The position numbers and the translations under genes are program-made. This document shows, piece after piece, positions 1 to 12,324 of a stretch of DNA of 64,000 nt. Source of the DNA: Dryomyza anilis (taxonomy: Eukaryota; Arthropoda; Insecta; Diptera; Dryomyzidae); the NCBI GenBank assembly GCA_951804985.1, contig OX638134.1:8205017-8269016 (forward strand), read 5' to 3'. Below the pieces are notes generated by a model. It saw only the letters and a list, made by a program, of their open reading frames with translations, did no database searches and was not told where the DNA came from. Each line of letters opens with the position of its first letter. The first letter of the stretch is position 1.

Positions 1-785
1 ATTGATTTATTGATTTATTGATTTATTGATTTATTGATTTATTGATTTATTGATTTATTGATTTATTGATTTATTGATTTATTGATTTATTGATTTATTG
101 ATTTATTGATTTATTGATTTATTGATTTATTGATTTATTGATTTATTGATTTATTGATTTATTGATTTATTGATTTATTGATTTATTGATTTATTGATTT
201 ATTGATTTATTGATTTATTGATTTATTGATTTATTGATTTATGGATTTATTGATTTATTGATTTATTGATTTATTGATTTATTGATTTATTGATTTATTG
301 ATTTATTGATTTATTGATTTATTGATTTATTGATTTATTGATTTATTTATTTATTGATTTATTGATTTATTGATTTATTGATTTATTGATTTATTGATTT
401 ATTGATTTATTGATTTATTGATTTATTGATTTATTGATTTATTGATTTATTGATTTATTGATTTATTGATTTATTGATTTATTGATTTATTGATTTATTG
501 ATTTATTGATTTATTGATTTATTGATTTATTGATTTATTGATTTATTGATTTATTGATTTATTGATTTATTGATTTATTGATTTATTGATTTATTGATTT
601 ATTGATTTATTGATTTATTGATTTATTGATTTATTGATTTATTGATTTATTGATTTATTGATTTATTGATTTATTGATTTATTGATTGATTGATTTATTG
701 ATTTATTGATTTATTGATTTATTGATTTATTGATTTATTGATTTATTGATTCATTGATTTATTGATTTATTGATTTATTTATTGT
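1..785 (+). repeat. (GATTTATT)n microsatellite, continues off the left edge
   Basis: The 8-bp unit GATTTATT is repeated almost without error from the first base to about 785. There are only a few point variants, for example near 242, 345, 686 and 751. The array is already running at position 1, so its true left end lies outside the window. The low divergence suggests recent expansion. Confidence 0.97.
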
Positions 786-2083
786 ATTGTATTAACTTAA
801 TGATTATATTTTTATTTTTTTATTTTTTGAGTTAATTATATGTTGTTCCTTTTGTGTCATTAAATTTTATACTGAAGTTAAGTATTTATCTTATACACTT
901 GACTTAATTTTTGTATCCTCTTTTTTAACTTATTTGGCCTTTAAAAAGCTTTTTTAAAATAGCAAATTTCATCGATACAGAAAAGCTTAATGCAAGTCTG
1001 CCCTTTTATCACCCACAACCTCATGTTAAGCACTTTGACGTTATTGAGAAAATACGCTTCCTACTCCTACTACTTTACGTTGCCACAGCAACCGGTCATT
1101 AATGTGGCATGTCCTTCATTTATAATTCCACCGAATCGGATACTGTGGCGCCCCCAAGTGCATGAGCTTAAATACAAGTTAATGTGCTTGAAAAAAGGCG
1201 CAACGGCAAACAGGAAAAAAATAAGGAAAAATTAACATAGTTAAAAAGGACATAAAAATAATATAACAAAGTGATCCTGCTAGTAAATGAGTCCTTTGCG
1301 CTCGAGGGAGCAACACGAAAAATACCCAAAACGATAAAGATTTATAATCGCACTCGAAGGAAGCAACAATGACTAAAGGATGTGCACACAAAAAAGGATA
1401 ATCAACAATGAAGTAGTAGTGAAATGTTGCGCGTTGGTAAACAGCACCAAATTAGCAAAATAAAATGCAATATAAATTGAGTAGTTTCAGAAAAGGGACA
1501 TTTTTCGACATTATTAAGCCGTTCGCTAGGTGCACACGACCAAATCCAAGCGGCAGGATACTCGAAGTGTCAGCGACAATTTAACAAAAAGGACACGCTA
1601 TTAAAATGGCGCCGTGGGCACTGCAACTACATAATAAGCAAAACTAGTCAAAATTGTAAGACTGCTTTTAGGCATGAATTGTTAAATTGCAATAGTTTCT
1701 ATTTTAATTAATTGCAGAATTTTTGTAAATTTTAAATAATGTTTTTTAGTGTTCTTTTGATGCCCAAGTATATGTCAAATAAATGCAGCCATTCACATAC
1801 TTCGACTTAATTGAATTGGCATTTATGTGGCTGCCTAAAGGTATGCAACGCAAAATTACAGATGCTGCTATCAACGCGTCAAAAAATGAAGCAATTAAAT
1901 ATTTACTTATTTGAGTAGTTGTACTTGTTGTCCTTGTTCTACACATAAATTAAATATTTGTTGTTTGCGGTTGAAATTGTGGATGATGTTGCTGCCGATG
2001 TCATTATTGTTGCTCTTAATAATTGCATTAATTTCAAGCATTTATTTGCCATATTGTTTTATATTATTGACTACTGCATATGT

Positions 2084-2087
<4 letters not shown>
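786..2087. other. Intergenic AT-rich DNA, no gene seen
   Basis: Mostly AT-rich sequence with a slightly GC-richer stretch around 1500-1650. The short open frames here show no domain, no repeat of codons and no splice context I can support. I see no RNA gene. Confidence 0.6.

Positions 2088-2167
<80 letters not shown>
2088..2167 (+). repeat. (TG)n dinucleotide microsatellite
   Basis: About 39 uninterrupted TG dinucleotides. They create Cys-Val open frames on the plus strand that are not genes. Long TG/CA tracts can adopt Z-DNA and are highly polymorphic. Confidence 0.97.
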
Positions 2168-2170
<3 letters not shown>

Positions 2171-2566
2171 CCTGTGTCTGTGTGCGGCAACGGAAACCAC
2201 AAATTCCTTCCGGCTCTTGTTTTATTTGCATTTAATTAATAATAATTGCAATTATTTTTTCAATTACTGAAAATTTATGCTACATGCGTTCAACACAATT
2301 ATATTAACAATAATAATAATTTGTAAGTTTATTGCAGTATTTTATTGTTATTAATATTGATTTTAATAACTGCAACTTATTGCGATTTCAATGGGTGCAG
2401 CAAACAATTGTGCCAATAAGCAAATAATCCACTTATTCAAACAAAAATAATAAATCAAATATGGTGAAAATGTTATGGAAACTGAAAACAATTAACATGG
2501 TATTTTAAAATTTATGAAGACACAAAACTATATTAAATAATATTCAATACTAATAAAAAATATCAA
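2168..2566. other. Spacer, AT-rich
   Basis: AT-rich spacer between the TG tract and the AATAAATC array. It contains scattered AATAAT runs but no gene or recognisable element. Confidence 0.6.
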
Positions 2567-3850
2567 ATTCAATAAATCAATAAATCAATATATCGATATA
2601 TCGATAAATCAATAAATCAATAAATCAATAAATCAATAAATCAATAAATCAATAAATCAATAAATCAATAAATCAATAAATCAATAAATCAATAAATCAA
2701 TAAATCAATAAATCAATAAATCAGTAAATCAATAAATCAATAAATCAGTAAATCAGTAAATCAATAAATCAATAAATCAATAAATCAATAAATCAATAAA
2801 TTAATAAATCAATAAATCAATAAATCAATAAATCAATAAATCAATAAATCAATAAATCAATAAATTAATAAATCAATAAATCAATAAATCAATAAATCAA
2901 TAAATCAATAAATCAATAATTCAATAATTCAATAAATCAATAAAAATATCATCAAATCTACAAATCAATAACTCAATAAATCAATAAATCAATAGATCAA
3001 TGAATCAATAATTCAATAAATCAATAAATCAATAAATCAATAAATCAATAAATCAATAAATCGATAAATCAATAAATCAATAAATCAATAAATCAATAAA
3101 TCAATAAATCAATAAATCAATAAATCAATAAATCAATAAATCAATAAATCAATAAATCAATAAATCAATAAATCAATAAATCAATAAATCAATAATTCAA
3201 TAAATCAATAAATCAATAAATCAATAAAAATATCATCAAATCTACAAATCAATAACTCAATTAATCAATAATAAAAAATCAATAAATCCTCACATCCAGA
3301 AATCAATAACTCAATAAATGATCCAATATATGAATCAATAAATAAATCATCAAATCAATAAATCAATAAATCAATTAGTCAATAAATCAATAAATCAATA
3401 AATCAATAAATCAATAAATCAATAAATAAATAAATCAATAAATCAATAAATCAATAAATCAATAAATCAATAAATCAATAAATCAATAAATCAATAAATC
3501 AATAAATCAATAAATCAATAAATCAATAAATCAATAAATCAATAAACCAATAAAGCAATTACCCAATAAAAATAACATCAAATCTACAAATCAATAACTC
3601 AATAAATCATCACATCCAGAAATCAATAACTCAATAAATGAACCAATATATAAATCAAAAAATTAATAAATCAATAAATCAATGAATCAATAAATCGATA
3701 AATCAATAAATCAATAAATCAATAAATAAATCAATAAAAATATCATCAAATCTACAAATCAATAACTTAATAAAACAATAATAAAAAATCAATAAATCAA
3801 CACATCCAAAAATCAATAACTCAATAAATGAACCAATATATTAATAAAAC
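2567..3850 (-). repeat. (AATAAATC)n array, inverted partner of the array at 1-785, with higher-order blocks
   Basis: The unit AATAAATC is the exact reverse complement of GATTTATT in the array at the window start. The two arrays therefore form a long inverted repeat separated by about 1.8 kb. Inside this copy a longer module recurs at about 2942, 3226, 3565 and 3736. It carries AAATATCATCAAATCTAC (ATAACATC in the third) followed by CAATAACTCAATAA. Some copies continue into CACATCCAGAAATCAATAAC and a GAACCAATATA segment. This gives the array a primitive higher-order structure, and it is more divergent than the first array. Confidence 0.93.
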
Positions 3851-5586
3851 AAATAAATAATAAAAAAAATAAATAAATAAAAATAAAACTTCATAAATAT
3901 TAAACTTTGTATTTGTTAATTAAATTGTAGCAATGACCATTTTAAGTTCTTTCCAATATAATCGCACAGATTACATTTACTAAATTTGAAATTTTGCATA
4001 GTTTTAGGCATATCAATAAACAACTCAAGTCATCATAATGCATTTGCATACAAATGTAATATTTACATAGCGCATTGCAGCAACATTCAGATTGCAGATT
4101 GAAGGCATACATCAGCATGCCATGGCTGACTGCTGACTGGATAACCTTTTGGGTCCAAATGAAATTTATACGCATTAGATTGATATTCAAATAACATGTG
4201 CATAACATGCCTAAAAACATGCAACATTATTTGCATATGTGTGTGCGTAGATTATATGCGTTTTGAAATTAATTGAATTTTGTTTGAAGTTATATTTTAT
4301 AGTAATATTATGTGCTATATTGAATAATGGGTAGAGTTATTATTTATTTGTTTTGAAATTTAATATTTTTGATGAAAAACTAAAAAAAACAAATTACAAT
4401 TTTAATACTTTTTTTATTTAATTTAAGTATTCACTTTTTTGTGACGGAGAATTTTATTATTTACTCAAATAATTTTTTTTTATAGTTTTTATTTATTGCT
4501 TTAATTAGTTTAATTTAATTAATTGATTTCAATGATAAATCAAAAGTTTTTTTTCTGTCTATTTTTAGGACGTAATTAAATCAAATTATTGTGAAAATTC
4601 AAGTGATAAAATTTTCACGTTTTTGTTAATATGTATTTCTATATATTTTACTACACTTTATGGCTGCATATTTTTTGCGCTTTTTAATTTAATTTTAATA
4701 AAATGAAAAATAAATCAAATTATTTTGTCGTTGCATATTTTTTTGGCTGCATTTTCAGCATAGAAAACACGTGCTGTCATTTTTTGCGCACAGTCTCGCT
4801 AGTCAATAATGCAACTGAGTGGCAACGCTGTCACAGTAGCACTCACTAGGGAGTATGCCATGTAGCCAACGTGAAGCTGAAGCATAAAATAATTTAAAAT
4901 ATAAAAAAATCTATAAAATTGAAATTCAAAATAAAAACATAAATATAATATTAATCTTTGTGACGTGTCCTAATTTTCCTGATAGTAATTTAGGCGCATA
5001 GACTCGGTCACACACAGCCACTAGAGTTATAGAGACTGGTAAAGAAAGAAAGAAAGAGAGCAACACAAATTCACAAAAACGGCAGCCATGTCGACGTAGT
5101 AAGGTTCGTCTGTGGTCTCATATGTTATGCATGCGCCATAATCATAAATTAGTATTCAATTTGCACATCAAATTGGCTACCGTCGTCCGTTTGCCGTTCG
5201 TTTGTCGTCCGTTTGGCGATGTTACGTAGTTCGTGTTGTGGTATTGCATAACACAAGGCTTTGCGCAACGTTAAAGCACAACAGTCGGTCGTGCCTGTTG
5301 CTGCTAGAAATTGTTGCTCTCGGCAGTGCCGTTACTACTCTTTTGGTGGCTTGGTTTTGCTGTCCTTTTCTGTTCCAAATTTTGAATTCACGATGTGTGT
5401 GTGGCATTAGCGCGACAGTCAAATGAATGTGTCGCAATTTGCGCAGTGTTGCAGCAATAATTTATGTAATTTGTAAGCCGACGCATAAATTATTTGTTTG
5501 TTAGTTTTAGTTTTCATATTAGTTGGATAATGTTGTTGCTAATGTATTAATACCTTTTGATTTTACAATAGTTGATATTGTATCCA
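3851..5586. other. Intergenic, with a GC-richer island about 4780-5460
   Basis: AT-rich to about 4740, then a GC-richer island with CGTCCGTTTGCCG-type repeats near 5180-5215 and an AAAGAAAGAAAGAGAG purine tract near 5040. Overlapping small open frames on both strands at 5202-5437 are not supported as genes. It could hold regulatory DNA, but nothing specific is recognised. Confidence 0.5.
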
Positions 5587-6135
5587 GGGACCGCAAAGAA
5601 CCGGAATTGAAACCGTAATCGGAACCGTTTCGATTTTTGGAACCGAAACGGAAACGAAATCGTTATTAAAAATGTGTGGAACCGAAACGAAATCGCTATT
5701 TTATTAAATATTGGAACCAGAGCCGGAACCGGTAATCCAAAATGTTGTAGTCCCTGTCTGGGACCTCAAAGAACCGTAACTTAAACCGTTTTGATTTTTG
5801 TAACTGGAATCGGAAACGTTATTAAAAAAGTATGGAACTGGAAACCAAATATTTTATAGGTTGGAACCGAAACTGATATTTTAAAAATCTTGAAACCAAA
5901 ACCGGAACCTATATTCCACAGGGTCAGGGACCGCAAACAACCGAAAGCAGAACCGTTTCGATTATTGGAACTGGAATCGGAAACCTTATTAAAAATATGT
6001 GTGTGTGTGGAATCGAAACCGGAATCAAAATCGGAACGCATATATCTTTTTTTTTTTGTTGAAGCCAGAATCGAAACCAGAACCGCTATTTTAAAAATCT
6101 TGGAACTAGAACCGGAAGCGATATTCTAAAGGGCT
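5587..6135 (+). repeat. Tandem repeat of about 170 bp, rich in GGAACCGAAACCG, about 3 units
   Basis: Three units begin with GGGACC(G/T)CAAA(G/C)AACC at about 5587, 5758 and 5926, giving a period of about 168-171 bp. Each unit holds degenerate GGAACCGGAAC and TTGGAACCG(A/G)AAC subrepeats and a TTATTAAAAA(A/T) segment. The open frames at 5781-6129 are by-products of the subrepeats. A short TG run interrupts the third unit near 6000. Confidence 0.88.
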
Positions 6136-6899
6136 TTAGTCTCTGCATAGAATAGGAAATATCCGGGTATATAGTAATTAATATATTTGCTTAGGTAATA
6201 AAAGAACCTTTTCAACGACTTATCGACGTTGATACTGCAATACCGCCTATCGACATTTTTGAATACCATATAAGCGGTAAATTGCACAGAAAATAAAATA
6301 TTGTTTGAGCCTCAATTCTGCACAGACTTCATCCAAAATTAAGTATGACATAACTAGTAATGCCATTTATCTAATTAATCCGACCACCATAGCATATAAA
6401 ACGGGATTATGACACAGAATTGTGCGTAATTTTATTATGAAGTTAGGCGGTTTTGGAGTATTATTGACGAAATGTTTCGCTCGTGCATTAAACACAGAGA
6501 ACACTTTTGGTTTAATGAGACTTGCAGAATTCGGTCAGTTCGAAAGTGAAAGCCTTTCGGAATTGGGTGTCTGCTTAACAGAAATGCTGATAATGAAAGA
6601 AATCGCATGGAGGCTAGGAATCGCTGTAATGCCGTGATATCACTCGAAAAGTTTCTTTACGAAGAAAACGCGCATTATAAGATCCTACTCTACCACAAAG
6701 GTAGCACAAATATCTGGTGATTTGTAACGAGGGTGAAGAATCAGACGACTACTCCAACTCTTATAACCATTGATCCGTTTAAAAAAGCCCGTCATCTACT
6801 TTGTCTCTTCTTAAATGTCGAAGATACACTTTCTAACTCTGGCAGTTAAAAGGTTCTAGCAAACCTCTTAACAAAGACCCAATATTCCAAAAATCTCCG
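6136..6899. other. Intergenic, possibly more decayed LINE sequence
   Basis: No intact gene. The 71-codon frame at 6422-6637 has no recognisable domain. The right part (about 6690-6899) reads into the decayed reverse-transcriptase relic and may be an unrecognisable extension of it. Confidence 0.45.
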
Positions 6900-7565
6900 A
6901 GAGGGGTCTTGCCAATAGAGTTGATTTGAATACAAGTAAGACCCAATGTAGTATGTCATCACACAAATGAATACATTAAACCTCCCACCCCTCAATATGA
7001 CTTATGTGGATATTGTGGAGTCTGCTACTCTTAACGTTCTGGGCCTATCAATTCAATGTGACCTCCTTTCAAATGATCATATATTTGATGAGTCGAAACG
7101 GTGCATATATTTGATGGTTTTCTGAAAGAGTACAAAACATACTTCATACCTTCTGAAATACAATTGTCATAATTCGTACAATTCCTCCTAGGAGTTCCTG
7201 AACCAAATTCAAGAACGTGCGAGATATTTAATAGCGGACGAAAATATATCATCCTTTATTGAGTCTCTTGAGCACCGAAAGACAGTGGGATGTGTAAGTC
7301 TTAAGTTTTATAGGTACTACAATGGTAAGTGTTCGCGAGAAATACATGAAAATACATTCCAGCAGGTCGTGTGTTCATTTGTTCCACTCGGACATCGAAC
7401 CAAGCCCACCTAACATAGTCCACTCAACAGAACCATGTATTAAAGAGAGAATTCATTTTACAGTCGCACGCTACATTTGTGAAAAAATATCCCTGCGTCT
7501 GTTTTTCCGACATTTTTGATATTGGTAAATTCTAAACAAACATATACCATGTTTGGTTAATAAGT
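6900..7565 (+). pseudogene. Decayed C-terminal part of a non-LTR (LINE) retrotransposon ORF2, CR1/Jockey-like
   Basis: Read on the plus strand with frame changes, this stretch gives the string of motifs typical of the end of CR1/Jockey-type reverse transcriptases. In order they are NTSKTQC (about 6930-6950), LNVLGL with a degenerate NDHIFD (about 7030-7093), FLNQIQERAR (about 7196), SLEHRK then FYRYYNGKCSREI (about 7264-7347), and PASVFP followed by a KFxTNI-like tail (about 7491-7545). In such proteins this region follows the polymerase palm and forms the thumb and tail. Stops fall at about 7123 and 7189, and at least two frameshifts are needed. The catalytic domain, endonuclease and 5' end are absent, so this is a 5'-truncated dead copy. 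The family assignment comes from remembered motif order, not alignment. Confidence 0.72.
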
Positions 7566-8330
7566 TAATCACTTCAATACTATTATTAGTTTTGACTTTG
7601 AACATTGCCATGATGTTCAAATAAGACCTTCCCAAAAAGAGTAAACTTAGATCAGACAAAATATTAAATATCGTTCAAAATTATCTCTTTTACATACTTT
7701 TTGATAAAATAAAATTTGTTGAAATCTTTTGTTCTTAAATAAAATTAGAAGTAGAACAAAAAAACTCAATAATAATTGCGCTTTTATCTGCAAACGCACC
7801 TAAAACTGCTGCATTGTCTACGTGAGAATGGTCGTGGAAAGTGGAGGAGGGGAATGGTATTGTGGGACTCCCAGTGTTGCCATGCATTGTTTTCAAATTA
7901 CGAACAATGCCGTCAGACTGTCAACCGAAACAAAGAGACAAAGATAAGCAGTAGCAGCTCAAAGAAATGCTGCCGCTTCAAGTACTTTGTGAGTTTTTGT
8001 AGTTGGTTGGTTGGTTGAGGTAGAAGTGACTGGCAGTGGTGGCCAGTAATTCTTGGTGCTGTTTTTGTAATTTGTGAAAATACTAACAACAACCACAATG
8101 ACGACAACAAGACAAAGGCAATAACAATAAACTTGAAAAGCACATAATTTTCACTTAACGCACCTGAACAAAGACTTCACTCGTCAGTTGCTCAGCTTGT
8201 AACAAACACAAAATAGAAATTAAAGGATAATAAAATGAAGAATAAATTAATAAAAAAAAAAGACAAAAGTAGTAAAATTAAAGGAAAAGAAGAAAAAAAA
8301 AAGAAAAGGATAAATAAACAGGTAGGGATA
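7566..8330. other. Intergenic; small GC-richer island about 7780-8110
   Basis: AT-rich with a short CAA-rich island. The overlapping open frames on the two strands at 7776-8143 look like chance frames. No gene, RNA or element is recognised. Confidence 0.5.
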
Positions 8331-9560
8331 AATTAAGTATTAGATATTGAAATGAAGGTGGATATGGAAGTTATGAATAAAGAAGGTATGAATAGGGAGA
8401 AGTAGATAAAGAAGCATGGATAAGTAAGATATGGATAAGGAAGGAAAGGATAAGAATGTTATGGATAAGTTATGGATAAGTTAAGGATAAGTTATGGATA
8501 AGTTATGGCTATGTTATGGATAAGTTATGGATAAGTTATGGATAAGTTAAGGATAAGTTATGGATAAGTTATAGATAAGGATGGTATGGATGATAATAAT
8601 ATGGATAAGGATGGTATGGATAAATATGGAATGAATAACTAAGGTATGGATAAGGAAGGAATGAATAAAAAAAGATATGGATAAGAAAAGATAAATAAGA
8701 TATAAATAAGAATGGTATGGATAAAGAAGTTATGGATAAGGAAGATACTAATAAAAAGATATGCATAAAGAAGAATAAGGGAAGATATGAAAGGTTAATA
8801 TAAATAAGATATGGATAAGGATTGTATTGTATAGATAAAGAAGGAATGAATACAGGATAATGAAGAATGGAGAACGGTATGGAAAAGGAAGGTATGGTTA
8901 GTAAAGGAATGCATAAGAAACGTACGGACACAAGCATGTTTTGGAAGAGAATGGTATGGAAAAGAATAGTATGAATAAATTAGGTATGAATAAATTATAT
9001 CTTCTTTATCCATAGGTATGGACACAAAAATGGATGGATAAAGAAGGTATGCTTAAAGAAAATATGGATAAACATATGGATAAAAAAAATGTATGGAAGG
9101 AATGAAAATGGAAAGTATGGATGAGGACCATATCGAAAAGAAAGATATGTATAAGGATTATATGGATAGGAAATGAATGGGTAAGATAGAGATAAAATGG
9201 TATGGTTAAGGAATGGAGAGGAGCTGGTAATAATATGGGAAGTATGGATATGGAAGTATAAATAAAAATGATATGGATAGTGAAAGTATGGATAATGATC
9301 GTATGGTTATGGAAAATATGGATATGGAAGTATGAATGGATATAAAAGATATGGATAAGGCAGATATGGACAAAGAAGTTATGTATAAAGAATGGGCAGG
9401 TAAATATGGTCGTGGTAAGAATGTTAAGGATACAAATTATATGGACAAAGATAGTATGGATAAGTAAGGTATGCATAATAGAAGAATATATAAGAAAGGT
9501 AAGGATATTGAAGTTGTGATAAGGCAGGTATGGGTAAAGATATTCATAAAAAAGGCATGA
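8331..9560 (+). repeat. Purine-rich minisatellite based on TTATGGATAAG / GGTATGGATAAGGAA
   Basis: Between about 8461 and 8580 the 11-bp unit TTATGGATAAG is repeated nearly perfectly. Around it the sequence is a looser mixture of TATGGATAAGGAAGG-like units of about 11-16 bp to 9560. The minus strand is open over long distances (for example 8569-9476) because the repeat lacks stops in those frames. The Tyr/Pro/Ser/Ile-rich peptides this gives are artefacts. Confidence 0.92.
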
Positions 9561-9716
9561 AAAAGAAAGTTATGGATAAAAGATGTGCGGATAAAGAAGA
9601 TATGAAATGAGAAGGTATGAATTACCTCTATTAAGATATGAAATTAGAAGGTATAGATAAAAAACGAATGGATAAGGAAAGATTGAATAAATATAGTTTG
9701 GGACAGAAAAAATTGG

Positions 9717-9950
9717 GTACAGTCCGTACAAATAAAGAAGGTATCTAAGAGAAGGCATGAATAAGACAGGTGGGAATAAGTAAAGTGTGTATGAGAAAGG
9801 TATCAAATGAGAAAAACATAAAAAGCATGGAATGGATAAGAAATGCCTTTGCAATTATATATCAAATAATCTTTCAGAAAAGGGCCTGAAGGTTTACTCT
9901 TTATCGCGATTCTAAAGTCAATGGTATTCGAAAGTCAATTATTTTCTATC
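9717..9950 (+). repeat. Left copy of a diverged duplication of about 230 bp
   Basis: Starts GTACAGTCCGTACAAATAAAG and runs through AGAAGGCATGA, ATAAGACAGG, TTGCAATTATATATC and ATTCGAAAGTCAATT. The same order of landmarks recurs at 10229-10450. It seems to be a larger unit grown out of the neighbouring GGATAAG array. It serves as an approximate unoccupied site for the MITE at 10007-10228. Confidence 0.75.
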
Positions 9951-10006
9951 GGATAGGGAAAGCATGAATACATATAGTTTGGTTAAGGAAGGAATGTGTA
10001 CAGACT

Positions 10007-10228
10007 ACACCCAGAAAAAAATACTATATAAAAAATAGTTTTTTACTATTAAAAATATTCAATAGAATAAATTATTATTTTAATCGGAAAATACCATTAA
10101 ATACTAGAAAATAACATGACATTGCCATTGAGTTTATATGAAAATTTTTATTTTTTGTATACTATTAAATCAATAATTGTCCTATTGACCAATTTTAATG
10201 GGATTTGATGGAATTTTTTCCTGGGTGT
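10007..10228. mobile_element. MITE of about 220 bp with CACCCAGAAAAAAAT terminal inverted repeats
   Basis: The ends CACCCAGAAAAAAAT (from 10008) and ATTTTTTCCTGGGTG (to 10227) are inverted repeats differing by one inserted base. The interior is AT-rich with ACTATTAAA motifs and no coding capacity. The left flank is TA and the right flank TT, which fits a decayed TA target duplication of Tc1/mariner type. The surrounding duplicated sequence, compared with its partner at 9717, is continuous once the element is removed. This indicates insertion after the duplication. Confidence 0.72.
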
Positions 10229-10450
10229 TTGTAGATAAAGAAGATATCTATAGAGAAGGCATGAGTAAGACAGGTATGACTAAGAACAGTATGGACGAGG
10301 AAGATATCAATAAGAAAAGCATATGAAAGAATGGAATGGATAAGAGCAGGCTTTTGAAATTATATATCTAATATAATCTTTTAGAAAAAGACCGGGGGAG
10401 TTACTCTGTAACGCGATTCGAAAGTCAATTTTATTCGAAGGACAAAGCAA
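10229..10450 (+). repeat. Right copy of the duplication of about 230 bp, interrupted by the MITE
   Basis: Contains the same ordered landmarks as 9717-9950: AGATAAAGAAG, AGAGAAGGCATGA, GTAAGACAGG, TGAAATTATATATC, ACGCGATTCGAAAGTCAATT. There are many substitutions. The start of this copy (GTACAGACTA) lies just left of the MITE, at about 9998. Confidence 0.72.
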
Positions 10451-12324
10451 CTCGAAAGCAAAATAACATAATCGAACTCAATTGCAAATCTAGTGGTGTT
10501 ATTACTTTGCTTGTTTTAATTCGAATATTCCAAATTTTAATGCGAAATTCACACTACTATTTATTAGAATGCGAGTAGTATCATTTTCGAATAGCATTAC
10601 AGACTAACCGTCCAGTACTTACTAAAAAAATGCCGATGTTTACGTTTTATTGGGAATATTCCGACTGAGGAGCGGTCATTTTGTGGATCTGAAAGCACGA
10701 TGTATAAAAAATACAGTGCTAAAAAAAAAATTATTTAAAAGATATTGTCGAAAATCGAAATACAATTTTGACGACTGGTTTAATTTCTCCTTCAATCAAA
10801 GAACCTCGATAATATTTTCAACCCAGTCAGTCTTTGAATAGGACTCAAAACTAGTTAAACGAAGACAAATAGGTCTATTTTAAATTCTGCATGGAGCACT
10901 GATTGTGTTTTTCAATTTTCAATGAATTACCCAAAGCTTTTCAATGCAACCTGCTTAACGCTCAGCTGCAGATAAGACAGGCATTATTCGAAGACAAGAG
11001 TGGGTGGTATTTGACTCGGACTATTCGACTATTACCCCAGTATAGCTACTAGGAGACTGTCCCACAATGGCGTTGCCAGGTTATGAGTAAACAATGGGTT
11101 GCATTTGAGTGCTTTGTCCATGTGCATGCTACGGTCCATGGACGATATTTACTGAGTGGAAATTTATTGCTTCAGGTGGGCAGCAGTTTGTTGGTTGTTG
11201 CCGCAATTGGTTCTTTTGTTTTTGAACAAACAATCAGACAAAGCAAATCAGACAAATAGTGGTGCAACAAAATAAAAGAAAAATGAACAAAGGAGAAGGT
11301 TTTGTTGTGCGAAAAAAGAAACCGTGGGAAAATGCAAACCGCGCAGATTTTAGAACAAAGGCGTGCTGCGACGTTTTATAATGCTGAGTTGTTTTTTTGA
11401 AAGTATTTCAATGTTCGAAACCGTGACTTTCGTTATAATTTATTTTAAATAATTTGAATATTTATTAAAACACATGCCAAATATTCAAAAATTCAGAGGA
11501 CATCCCGAAGAAAAAAGAGAATTTTCAGTATTATATTTTGATAGGGTATCAAAATCAAAGCCCTCTGCTTTCGAGTGCACAAAGCTCACTAAGCTTAGCG
11601 CAGAAATTGGATATTTTCAAGGCGGATTAAATTTCTAAACTAAAGCCCAATAAAAATGGTGATTCAAATGAAGGCGCTTAAATTGACAGCACAACAAATT
11701 CAAAAGAAAAAAATGTCAAAAATACAAAATAATATAAAGAAAAAATGGCTTAAAACGCAAATCCGCGCATATTTATGCTGTAGCCACGTTGAGCTTAGGT
11801 CATTTTCCGCGCTGAAAGCAGCTTTAAAATTTGACACAACTTTTATTTGTCTACAAATAACTTTTTCTTTCATTATTCGTTCAAAATGCAAATGTAAAAA
11901 AATAAAATATACAAAATAAACCAACAAAAATAAAAAGGAAGTTTTGTAATTATGTGTGTCCTTGCCAAAGCCAAAACAAGCGCCACGTGGCAAGGACCGT
12001 CGAAATTTTGTGAAAAGGAGGATTTTGCATGAAGGCAGTTAACGGGTCTCGTTGTGCGAGCATCACGAGATAATGCGACTTTGAAGTGGTCGTGGCCTAA
12101 TTTTCGGGAAATGTCAGCGCTGTTAGGTTGGGTTCATGCGGCTGCGGCTTTGTGGTTTGTTTGCAGAGATGCGTTAATTATTTTGCATAAAATGTTTTGA
12201 GTTTTTAATTTCATTGTTTTCTAATTAATTTGTACGACTTTTACTACAGAGTCAATTCTTCAATAACATTTTAATTTTTATGTAAATAAAAAAATCAATT
12301 TAAATCCAAAATTAATTATAGTCA
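10451..12324. other. Intergenic, no supported gene
   Basis: AT-rich with mixed-complexity segments near 11000-11400 and 11930-12180. The 63-, 87- and 97-codon frames here have no domain features. The lysine- and phenylalanine-rich overlapping frames at 11656-11993 are opposite-strand shadows of A-rich DNA. Confidence 0.5.

Noticed and set aside
1..785. Telomeric repeat at the window edge
   Set aside because: GATTTATT is not a known telomere motif, flies lack simple telomerase repeats, and its inverted partner lies internally at 2.6-3.9 kb.
1911..2270. 119- and 93-codon frames containing a long Cys-Val run
   Set aside because: The run is the TG dinucleotide tract read in frame.
8569..9854. 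Minus-strand Tyr/Pro/Ser/Ile-rich frames of 76-156 codons
   Set aside because: Produced by the GGATAAG minisatellite; no domain and no codon bias beyond the repeat.
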